NCBI GenBank assembly: GCA_026389745.1
Contig: JAPLHG010000078.1
Location: 13,669-22,363, forward strand
Direction: 5' to 3'
Length of the DNA: 8,695 bases
Source: Chloroflexota bacterium
Lineage (GTDB): Bacteria; Chloroflexota; Dehalococcoidia; Dehalococcoidales; Fen-1064
In this document: positions 1 through 6,288 of the stretch, in pieces
How the letters are laid out: each line of letters begins with the position of its first letter
How positions within the stretch are numbered: position 1 is the stretch's first letter
Notes under the pieces: generated by a model
What the model was told of the DNA's origin: nothing
The model's input: only the letters and a program-made list of their open reading frames with translations
The model's database searches: none
Program-made: the position numbers and the translations under genes

Positions 1-2
1 AT

Positions 3-1073
3 GATAGCACCACCAATAATAAATACACCCGTACTGCGATAACTCTCAAACAATGGCTTGAGAAAAAAATCCTCATCCCAGAAGAATCCCCTGCAATCTA
101 TCTCCACGACCACTACTTCCATCTCCAGGGGAAAGACCACATGCGCCGAGGTATCATCGCCCGCGTCAGACTGGAAGAGTGGAACAGAATGATTATCCGC
201 CCCCACGAAGGCATTCTCTCCGCACCGAAAGAGGACCGACAAAACTTACTACGGGCGCTGAAAGTGAATACCAGTCCCGTGCTGATGATGTACCAGGACA
301 CCAGACGCAAAATCGCTTCAATCCTGGCAACACAGACACGGGGAAAACCAGTTATAGACACCTATGTTCCTGAAGGAGAGCGACACAAGATATGGACTAT
401 CACCGACCCTGAAGTTCTCCATCAGATTTCCAGTAGTATAACGGACCAGCCGCTCTATATTGCAGATGGACACCATCGTTATACCAGTGCCCTTACTTAC
501 CGTCGGGAGAAAATGGCTTGCACGACCAGTGCATCACCGGATGACGCTTCCAATTTCGTTATGACGACACTGGTGGATTTCGCTGACCCGGGGTTAATAA
601 TTCTAGTTTTTGAAGTGACGGAATTGCCGGCAAACACCCCTGATATCTGGCAAAAACTTGATGCAATTCTATCTAAACCAGACGGAATTAGACTGGCTTT
701 CTTCGGTCCAGACACAGACAGGTTCTTTGCCTTGAAATTACGGGATGTTGAAGCTACGGGCCAAATCATGCCATATTCTCATAGTGAACTGTACCGTAAA
801 TTGGATGCCAGTATTCACGACCACAGCATCCTGGAGAGAATATTGAGGCTGGGTGTTGGAGGTAGTGACGAGGTAAAGATTAATTTTAGCCATGACCGAG
901 AGAATGCCGTTAAACAGATATCAGAGGGGGAATACCAGCTTGTCTTCTTCCTGAGACCAGTTAAACCGGAGCTAATCAAAGCTGTGGCTGATGCCAATGA
1001 TAAAATGCCCCGCAAATCCACCTACTTCTATCCAAAAGCACCGGCAGGGTTAGTGGTGAACCCGTTGTTCTAA
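3..1073 (+). CDS. DUF1015 family protein, 5' end cut by window edge
   Basis: This reading frame is open from the left edge to the TAA at 1071-1073, giving 356 visible codons. An ATG at 141 exists, but conserved family sequence continues upstream of it (a Y-x-R...W-L segment, then PAIYLHDHYF and RRG), so 141 is not the real start. DUF1015 proteins are usually about 400 residues, so some 50-60 N-terminal residues lie outside the window. Seen: IIRPHEG near 180-210, EDRQNLL, the NTSPVLMMYQD stretch, and the family signature ADGHHRY at 462-482. The biochemical role is not established. From memory the family belongs to the ParB/sulfiredoxin-like fold group, in which DGHHR-type motifs are part of a nucleotide-binding site. 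DUF1015 genes often sit beside serA and aminotransferase genes in other bacteria. Here the gene converges on serA with 41 nt between the stop codons. Family assignment is confident; function is unknown. Confidence 0.88.
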   Translation, partial: DSTTNNKYTRTAITLKQWLEKKILIPEESPAIYLHDHYFHLQGKDHMRRGIIARVRLEEWNRMIIRPHEGILSAPKEDRQNLLRALKVNTSPVLMMYQDTRRKIASILATQTRGKPVIDTYVPEGERHKIWTITDPEVLHQISSSITDQPLYIADGHHRYTSALTYRREKMACTTSASPDDASNFVMTTLVDFADPGLIILVFEVTELPANTPDIWQKLDAILSKPDGIRLAFFGPDTDRFFALKLRDVEATGQIMPYSHSELYRKLDASIHDHSILERILRLGVGGSDEVKINFSHDRENAVKQISEGEYQLVFFLRPVKPELIKAVADANDKMPRKSTYFYPKAPAGLVVNPLF

Positions 1074-1114
1074 GCACAGTTACTTGCCTGTAAATTTTGA
1101 GCCTTCCAATTGAT

Positions 1115-2692
1115 TTATAACCTTACCAGTTTAGCAGTAACGATGTCAGGAATTGCCCGTATTTGATGCAGCACGTTTTCAGGTAAAAGCTCATCCAGCG
1201 CCAGAATCATCAACGCCTGCCCTCTCGGCTTCAGTCTGCCTACATGCATCGAGTTGATATTGATATTGGCACTACCGGTGATATTACCCACCGCACCGAT
1301 AATACCCGGTCGGTCAAGATGGTCGCTGAACAAGAAGTAACCACCCGTAGGCACGATATCAATCCAGTACTCATTGACACGGACAACTTGTGGTTCACCA
1401 CGCATTACGGTAGCGGCAACTGTGGTCGTGCCGGTTGTGGTCGTGGCAACGAGAGTTATCAAACCAGCGTAATTCTCGCAGACAGCAATTTTCTCCTCCA
1501 CAACACCTATTCCACGTCGGGTAGCCACCAGATTAGCGTTGACCAGATTTACTCGCTCTTCGCTGATAGTCTCCAGCAAACCGCCAAGCACGGAGGCTTT
1601 GAGAATAGCCGTATCGTAGTTGGCGATTTCTCCTTCATACCTGATACGGAGGGATTTAATTTGTCCTTCAGCCAATTGACACAAGAGCTTGCCTGCTACT
1701 GAAGCCACCTTCATGAATGGCGCCAGCGCGACAAAAGTCTCCGCCGCAACGAAGGGGATATTGACGGCATAGCGAGCCGGTTTGCCATTAAGCACATCAA
1801 CGATTTGCTCCGCAACGTCCTTTGCCGCTGTTACCTGCGCCTCGGCAGTAGAGGCCCCTAAATGAGGTGTAACAATAATGGCATCCTTATCAAAAAGCGG
1901 GCTTTGCGTGGTAGGCTCTTTGGTATAGACATCAACCGCCGCGCCGGCAATCTTCTTTTCGGTAACTGCCTTGGCAAGCAATTCCTCGTCAATCAAACCG
2001 CCGCGGGCGCAATTGATGATGCGAACAGAAGGTTTCATCAAGGCTATTTCTTTCTCACCAATGATTCCCTTAGTATTGGCATTCAGCGGTACATGAAGAG
2101 TAATAAAATCCGATGTTTTGAACAGCTCCTCGAGCGAAACCATTGTTACCTGAAGCTGGCTGGCATGTTCTGCAGAGATGAAGGGGTCGTAGGCAATGAC
2201 CTTCATCTCGAATGCCTGAGCACGACGTGCAACTTCTTTGCCGATATTTCCAAGACCAACGACACCAAGTGTCTTATTCCTGACCTCGGTACCCATAAAC
2301 TTATTTCTGTCCCATTTGCCACTCTTCAGAGAGGCATTTGCCTGTGGGATATGACGGGCAAGTGCCAGCATCAGAGCGATAGTGTGCTCGGTGGCAGAAA
2401 TAGTGTTACCCGTGGGGGCATTGACCACCACAATACCCTTCTGAGTAGCAGCGTTCACATCGATATTATCGATGCCTACGCCAGCCCGACCGATGACCAT
2501 GAGCTTTTTACCGGCTTCAATCACTTGGGCGGTTACCTGTGACTGACTTCGCACAATCAGGGCTTCATAATCTCCGATCATGGCAACCAATTCTTCAGGT
2601 TTTGGGGTGGGTTTGACATCCACTTGAGCACAGCCATATATGCACGCAATCCCTTCCGCTGAGACACCATCAGTAGCCAAAACTTTCATCAT
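1115..2692 (-). CDS. serA: D-3-phosphoglycerate dehydrogenase, long form with ACT domain
   Basis: A 525-residue cytosolic NAD-dependent enzyme that oxidises 3-phosphoglycerate to 3-phosphohydroxypyruvate, the first step of the phosphorylated serine pathway. The length fits the long bacterial form. Domain order: split substrate-binding domain (about 1-100 and 290-315); Rossmann domain with GLGNIG at 146-151 and an acidic residue (D169) after the second beta strand; catalytic R230 in CARGG, E259 in KEP and H277 in PHLGA; an allosteric substrate-binding (ASB) domain at about 320-440; and a C-terminal ACT domain at about 450-525 beginning near HLDRPGIIG. The ACT domain suggests serine feedback, as known for this family. 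The gene starts ATG-ATG. In-frame TGA codons lie immediately upstream, so no longer start is possible. An AGGA lies about 12 nt before the first ATG. It is the last gene of the minus-strand run, 35 nt after the aminotransferase. A short threonine-rich stretch (about 417-425) lies in the ASB domain. Confidence 0.96.
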   Translation of the reverse strand: MMKVLATDGVSAEGIACIYGCAQVDVKPTPKPEELVAMIGDYEALIVRSQSQVTAQVIEAGKKLMVIGRAGVGIDNIDVNAATQKGIVVVNAPTGNTISATEHTIALMLALARHIPQANASLKSGKWDRNKFMGTEVRNKTLGVVGLGNIGKEVARRAQAFEMKVIAYDPFISAEHASQLQVTMVSLEELFKTSDFITLHVPLNANTKGIIGEKEIALMKPSVRIINCARGGLIDEELLAKAVTEKKIAGAAVDVYTKEPTTQSPLFDKDAIIVTPHLGASTAEAQVTAAKDVAEQIVDVLNGKPARYAVNIPFVAAETFVALAPFMKVASVAGKLLCQLAEGQIKSLRIRYEGEIANYDTAILKASVLGGLLETISEERVNLVNANLVATRRGIGVVEEKIAVCENYAGLITLVATTTTGTTTVAATVMRGEPQVVRVNEYWIDIVPTGGYFLFSDHLDRPGIIGAVGNITGSANININSMHVGRLKPRGQALMILALDELLPENVLHQIRAIPDIVTAKLVRL

Positions 2693-2727
2693 TTTATTTC
2701 ATCATCCTGCAAAAGATTTATTACGCA

Positions 2728-3822
2728 TTACTTCGGGTTGTAACCATGCTTCGGCAGTGATTTTTTGATAGCCGATAGGGTATCCTCGATATCCTTTTCA
2801 CTACAGTATCCGAGATGACCTATGCGGAAGATTTTACCCTCTAGCTTACCCTGACCGCCGCTGAGAATGAGTTTGAAATCATCTCTGAGAGTCTTACGTA
2901 GCTTATCGGGGTCAATGCCTTCAGGCGGCCATACTGCCGTTACGGTATTGGAAGCGTAAGATTCATCCACAACAAGGAGTTTCAGTCCCATGTCTTTGAT
3001 ACCTTTGCGGGTCATATTACCAAGACGAACATGCCGTGCAAAGATGTTCGGTAAACCTTCCTGTAAGAGTATCTTCAATGAAACATTCAAGGCATATAAT
3101 ATTGAAACTGCTGGGGTCCAGGGTGTCTGCCCTTTCTCCAGATATTTTTTCGCCCGGCTGAAATCCCAGTAGAAACGCGGCATCTTGGCATTAGCGTGCG
3201 CCTTCCACGCCGCCTCACTGACACTGAGCATCGTCATGCCGGGAGGTACCATCCAGCCCTTCTGGGAACCGGCAACAGCAACGTCTATCTGCCATTTATC
3301 CACCGGGCAGTCAATTGAACCCAAACTACTTATACCATCAACGACGAGCAGTTTATCAAACTCTTTAGCGACCCTGCCCAGTGAAGCTACATCGTTGGTC
3401 ACGCCGGCAGAGGTTTCATTATGGGTAATGAGTACCGCCTTGATTTTGGGGTCTGCCTGAAGAGCCTTACGTAGCAAATCAGGGTCTGCCGCTTCACCCA
3501 TTTCGAATTTTAACGAAGTGACATCGGCACCAAAGGTCTGCGCGATACTTGCCCAGCGGTCGCCGAAAACACCGATACTGACTGACAATATCTTATCGTC
3601 AGGAGAGAATAGATTGACGATAGCTGCTTCCAAACCCCCCGTACCTGCGCCGGTTAGAATAAAAAGGTCATTTTTAGTCTGGAACAAAGTTTTGAAGTCT
3701 TGTGTTACCCCATTCATGATATTCTGGAACTCAGCGCCACGATGATTTATCATCTGTTTGGTCTGGGCTTGCAGAACCGGTTCGGGACAGGGGGTTGGCC
3801 CCGGGGTACGTAGGTTTTCCAT
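2728..3822 (-). CDS. Class V PLP-dependent aminotransferase (serine/alanine:glyoxylate type)
   Basis: A 364-residue fold-type I PLP enzyme of the serine-pyruvate/alanine-glyoxylate aminotransferase group, not the classical SerC subgroup. Seen: N-terminal TPGPTPCPEPV and INHRGAEF; a phosphate-cradle segment LTGAGTGGLEA at 56-66; THNETSAG at 133-140; D162 in VVDGISSLGS, expected to pair with the pyridine nitrogen; K188 in GSQKG, the Schiff-base lysine; and R333 in FRIGHLG, expected to bind the substrate carboxylate. All key residues are present. The start is supported by a strong GAGGAG at 3828-3833, 5 nt before the ATG. It lies between tyrS and serA in the same operon. That position suggests it supplies the transamination step of serine synthesis (phosphohydroxypyruvate to phosphoserine), as proposed for similar enzymes in organisms without SerC. 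Serine:glyoxylate or alanine:glyoxylate exchange are the alternatives. The family is certain; the substrate is inferred. Confidence 0.93.
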   Translation of the reverse strand: MENLRTPGPTPCPEPVLQAQTKQMINHRGAEFQNIMNGVTQDFKTLFQTKNDLFILTGAGTGGLEAAIVNLFSPDDKILSVSIGVFGDRWASIAQTFGADVTSLKFEMGEAADPDLLRKALQADPKIKAVLITHNETSAGVTNDVASLGRVAKEFDKLLVVDGISSLGSIDCPVDKWQIDVAVAGSQKGWMVPPGMTMLSVSEAAWKAHANAKMPRFYWDFSRAKKYLEKGQTPWTPAVSILYALNVSLKILLQEGLPNIFARHVRLGNMTRKGIKDMGLKLLVVDESYASNTVTAVWPPEGIDPDKLRKTLRDDFKLILSGGQGKLEGKIFRIGHLGYCSEKDIEDTLSAIKKSLPKHGYNPK

Positions 3823-3844
3823 CTTTTCTCCTCTTATTTAATAA

Positions 3845-5038
3845 CTAATTATTGCGTACAACCACTTTGATAAAGTGGTGTTTGCCTACTTTAATAATAT
3901 TACCATTCTGGTAAGAAATTTTGCCAGCAGATACTTTGACACCATCGATGCTTATGGCACCCTGCTGTAATAGCCGATTCGCCTCACTGTGACTTTTGGC
4001 AAGATTAGCTCGCGTGATGATGTCTCTGATGTCTTCTTCTGCACCAACTTCAAATTCCTCAATCCCTTCAGGCAGCCCCCTCTTCTGGAATACTTTTGTG
4101 AAATTCTCGTCGGCTTTCGCGGCTTCCTCCTCATTGTATAGCTGGGTAATCAGTTCTCGAGCCAGACGTTTTTTCAGTTCCATCGGATTGACAGAGTTAC
4201 TGGCAAGTTGCTGGCGGAACTCTTCGAGTTCCTTATCGGAAACATCGGTCAGCAGGTCAAAGTACTGGATGAGCATATTATCAACGAGTGACATCACTTT
4301 GCCGTAAATCTCATTAGGCGGTTCATCCACACCAATGTAATTGCCCAAGCTCTTGCTCATCTTCTGGACACCATCAGTGCCGACTAATAGCGGTGTCATG
4401 AAACATTGCTGAGGGCGTTGTCTCAACATTGTCTGGAGTTCTCTCCCGACCAAGAAGTTGAACTTCTGGTCCTGTCCACCGAACTCAACGTCAGCCTGTA
4501 CCGCGACGGAGTCATAAGCCTGAAGTAGAGGGTAAAGCAATTCCGTAATCGCAATCGGCTTACCTGCTTTGAAGCGGTTGTTGAAATCATCACGGGCAAG
4601 AAATTGAGCTACCGTGAATTTACTGGTCAACTTGATAACATCAGCCAGAGAAAATTTACCGAACCACTCACTTTGCCATCTAATCTCTGTCTTGTCACGA
4701 TCAACCACTCTGAAGAATTGCTTCATGTAAGTCTCTGCGTTCGCTTTAACCTTTTCTGCAGTTAACATTGGGCGTGTGGCTGAAGCACCACTAGGGTCGC
4801 CAATCTGCGCTGTCCAATCACCAACAATCAGGACAACCTGATGCCCAAGCTCCTGGAATTGGTGCAGTTTTCTGAGTCCCACCATATGCCCGAGGTGAAT
4901 ATCAGTGGAACTGGGGTCAAGTCCTTCTTTCAGCCTTAATTTCTTACCACAGCTAAGCAGCTGAATTAGCTCTTCTTTAACGATGATTTCGGAGACACCC
5001 CTCTTCAATAGACGATTCATATCCAATTTTGTACTCAT
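3845..5038 (-). CDS. tyrS: Tyrosyl-tRNA synthetase, KMSKS-type with S4 domain
   Basis: Cytosolic class I aminoacyl-tRNA synthetase that charges tRNA-Tyr, 397 residues. The ATP-binding HIGH motif appears as HLGH at 48-51, preceded by GLDPSSTDI. The tyrosine-site helix contains YDSVAVQADVEFGGQDQKFN at about 175-194, and the second signature is KMSKS at 226-230. KMSKS, rather than KFGKS, together with the overall layout places it in the second bacterial TyrRS subgroup (TyrZ-like). The C-terminal part from about 336 is an S4 RNA-binding domain (SEANRLLQQGAISIDG then VSAGKI). The chosen ATG has only a modest upstream AAGGT. M7 is a conceivable alternative start, but the extra six residues are normal for the family. 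It lies 13 nt after ribF and 22 nt before the aminotransferase. No T-box leader is seen ahead of the operon. Confidence 0.96.
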   Translation of the reverse strand: MSTKLDMNRLLKRGVSEIIVKEELIQLLSCGKKLRLKEGLDPSSTDIHLGHMVGLRKLHQFQELGHQVVLIVGDWTAQIGDPSGASATRPMLTAEKVKANAETYMKQFFRVVDRDKTEIRWQSEWFGKFSLADVIKLTSKFTVAQFLARDDFNNRFKAGKPIAITELLYPLLQAYDSVAVQADVEFGGQDQKFNFLVGRELQTMLRQRPQQCFMTPLLVGTDGVQKMSKSLGNYIGVDEPPNEIYGKVMSLVDNMLIQYFDLLTDVSDKELEEFRQQLASNSVNPMELKKRLARELITQLYNEEEAAKADENFTKVFQKRGLPEGIEEFEVGAEEDIRDIITRANLAKSHSEANRLLQQGAISIDGVKVSAGKISYQNGNIIKVGKHHFIKVVVRNN

Positions 5039-5051
5039 CTTACTTTCTACC

Positions 5052-5975
5052 TTACATATTTAAAATTTCTGAGCCTCGCTTTACATCTTCAGCGATTTGT
5101 TTCTTGAGTTCATCAATATTGTTAAAGTATTTCTCGTCGCGAAGCCGCTGGATGACTTCAATTTTGACTTCCTTTCCGTACAGGTCTTGTTTGTAATTCA
5201 TGATGTATGATTCGATTGTTCGTTCATTTTCTTCACCGAAGGTAGGACGTCTGCCGATATTGACCATTGCCTGATACTCCCGCCCATCAATGTAAACCCG
5301 GGTGGCATAAACGCCATCCGGTGGGACAGCTATCTTTGGGTCAATGCTCAGATTAGCAGTCGGAAAACCCAATTTGGCACCATGATGCTCCCCTGAGATT
5401 ACTTTACCTTGAAGACTGAAAGGGCGACCCAGCAGGCGTGTTACTTTTCCCATATCGCCTTCTGTCAGAGCATTCCTGATAGCAGTACTGCTCACTATTT
5501 CGCCATCAATTTTTCTCGGAGGGACGATAGTTACAGCGAAGTCCGTTTCCTTTCCCAGAGAACGTAGAGTGTCAACATTGCCCTCCCGGTTCTTACCCAG
5601 AGCAAAATCAGGTCCTACGACTAACCCCCGCATCCTGAGATGTTTTTTCAGAAGACCAACAAATTCACGGGCGTTGAGACGGCTCAGTTCCTTGTCAAAA
5701 GGCAAAACCACAACAGTATCAACTCCCTGTTTTTTGAGGAGTTGCTCTCTTTCGGCAATGGTTGTCAAATAGGGGAGACTCATCTGTGGAGAGAATAACT
5801 CACGCGGGTGTTTACGGAAGGTAATAACACCACTCAAGAGATTCTGTTTACGCGCTAGCTCTACAAGTTTAGAAATCAGGTGCCGATGACCGAGGTGTAC
5901 ACCATCAAAAACCCCGATGGTCAGGAGCATATCCTCTCGGGGCAAAAACTGTGCCAGCTCTTCCTCAACCCGCAT
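5052..5975 (-). CDS. ribF: Bifunctional riboflavin kinase / FMN adenylyltransferase
   Basis: A 307-residue enzyme that phosphorylates riboflavin to FMN and then adenylylates FMN to FAD. The N-terminal FMN adenylyltransferase domain shows GVFDGVHLGH at 21-30 (nucleotidyltransferase G-x-x-H-x-G-H), VGPDFALGKNREG at 120-132 and SSTAIR at 162-167. The C-terminal riboflavin kinase domain begins near 183 (GRPFSLQGKV) and carries GFPTAN at 203-208 for ATP/Mg binding and the expected catalytic glutamate E255 in TIESY. The length is normal. An AGGAAG 4 nt before the ATG (5980-5985) supports the start. The frame is open further upstream to a TGA at 6090-6092 but contains no ATG, GTG or TTG. It is the first gene of the ribF-tyrS-aminotransferase-serA run. 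No FMN riboswitch is recognisable in the leader. Confidence 0.96.
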   Translation of the reverse strand: MRVEEELAQFLPREDMLLTIGVFDGVHLGHRHLISKLVELARKQNLLSGVITFRKHPRELFSPQMSLPYLTTIAEREQLLKKQGVDTVVVLPFDKELSRLNAREFVGLLKKHLRMRGLVVGPDFALGKNREGNVDTLRSLGKETDFAVTIVPPRKIDGEIVSSTAIRNALTEGDMGKVTRLLGRPFSLQGKVISGEHHGAKLGFPTANLSIDPKIAVPPDGVYATRVYIDGREYQAMVNIGRRPTFGEENERTIESYIMNYKQDLYGKEVKIEVIQRLRDEKYFNNIDELKKQIAEDVKRGSEILNM

Positions 5976-5978
5976 AGT

Positions 5979-6029
5979 CTTCCTGGTACTGGAGAATCTT
6001 CCTGGTACTGGAGAATCTTCCTGGTACTG
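5979..6029. repeat. 19-bp tandem repeat, about 2.7 copies, in the ribF leader
   Basis: Two perfect 19-bp units, 5979-5997 and 5998-6016 (CTTCCTGGTACTGGAGAAT on the + strand), are followed by 13 bases of a third unit, 6017-6029. Read in the ribF direction each unit carries CCAGGAAG, so three Shine-Dalgarno-like AGGAAG sites are spaced 19 nt apart. Only the last, 4 nt before the ribF ATG, is positioned to start ribF. The unit length is not a multiple of three and the repeat lies outside ribF, so copy-number change would alter the leader but not the protein. A diverged copy lies at 6105-6118. Confidence 0.95.
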
Positions 6030-6091
6030 ATATTTTGATGAGAGAGGAGTCCGGAAGGGCTCCCTCAGGCAAGTAAATGACCGATGAATTC

Positions 6092-6120
6092 ATAGTATCA
6101 TAAGGGTACTGGACAATCAA
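6092..6120 (-). promoter_or_regulatory. Probable sigma70-type promoter for the ribF operon
   Basis: On the minus strand, TTGATT (6115-6120) and TACTAT (6092-6097) are separated by exactly 17 bp. This predicts a start near 6085 and a leader of about 110 nt before ribF. Each box matches the consensus at four of six positions, so the call is moderate. The -35 box overlaps a diverged copy of the downstream tandem repeat. A 10-bp palindrome, ATGAATTCAT at 6084-6093, covers the predicted start and could be an operator or chance. Confidence 0.5.
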
Positions 6121-6131
6121 ATTAGCCATTC

Positions 6132-6155
6132 GGCGTAGTATTGTTCACTTACGCC
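6132..6155. promoter_or_regulatory. Inverted repeat centred on the tRNA-Thr -35 box; possible operator
   Basis: GGCGTA (6132-6137) and TACGCC (6150-6155) form perfect 6-bp arms with a 12-bp spacer. The centre coincides with the centre of the TTGTTC box at 6141-6146. The size and symmetry suit a dimeric DNA-binding protein. No known operator is matched, and arms this short occur by chance, so this is a candidate only. Confidence 0.3.
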
Positions 6156-6169
6156 AAATCGGGTATAAT
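6141..6169 (+). promoter_or_regulatory. Strong promoter for tRNA-Thr
   Basis: TTGTTC (6141-6146), a 17-bp spacer and a perfect TATAAT (6164-6169) place transcription start near 6175-6177, about ten bases before the mature tRNA. The -35 boxes of this promoter and the ribF promoter are 20 bp apart and fire in opposite directions. Because no terminator follows the tRNA, this promoter may also supply the ROK kinase gene. Confidence 0.8.
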
Positions 6170-6186
6170 CTGAAGTGATTCAGATT
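6167..6186. promoter_or_regulatory. Perfect 20-nt palindrome between the -10 box and tRNA-Thr
   Basis: AATCTGAA-GTGA-TTCAGATT has 8-bp perfect arms around a 4-nt loop. It overlaps the last three bases of TATAAT and ends at the base before tRNA position 1. The predicted start site falls inside it, so a promoter-proximal transcript would carry only half. It is therefore more likely a DNA site than an RNA hairpin, unless transcription arrives from upstream. Its function is unknown. Confidence 0.45.
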
Positions 6187-6261
6187 GCCAGCGTAGCTCA
6201 GTGGTAGAGCAACGGTTTCGTAAACCGTCGGTCAAGAGTTCGACTCTCTTCGCTGGCTCCA
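6187..6261 (+). tRNA. tRNA-Thr, anticodon CGT
   Basis: The full cloverleaf can be folded by eye. Acceptor GCCAGCG pairs with CGCTGGC; the D arm is GCTC/GAGC; the anticodon stem ACGGT/ACCGT encloses loop TTCGTAA with anticodon CGT, which reads ACG threonine codons; the T arm AAGAG/CTCTT encloses TTCGACT. The discriminator is T, and CCA is encoded at 6259-6261. The length is 75 nt including CCA. The ROK gene starts 27 nt later. Confidence 0.97.
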
Positions 6262-6288
6262 GATTTTCAAAGGGGTAGGCGAAAAACA

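Noticed and set aside
1244..2542. Two long + strand open frames (1244-1702 and 1862-2542) opposite serA
   Set aside because: Their translations show no domain and they lie wholly antisense to a well-conserved serA. They are shadows.
5965..6093. 42-codon upstream open frame ahead of ribF that overlaps its ATG by 11 nt
   Set aside because: Its ATG overlaps the proposed -10 box, upstream of the predicted transcript start, and it has no Shine-Dalgarno site. An open frame of this length is expected by chance.
5976..6120. FMN riboswitch or T-box leader for the ribF-tyrS operon
   Set aside because: I looked for RFN-element conserved segments and a T-box specifier/TGG motif and saw neither. The leader is dominated by the tandem repeat.
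6181..6265. Direct repeats CAGATT flanking tRNA-Thr (6181-6186 and 6260-6265)
   Set aside because: Six bases only, and one copy includes the tRNA CCA end. There is no recombinase on this side, so I treat it as chance.
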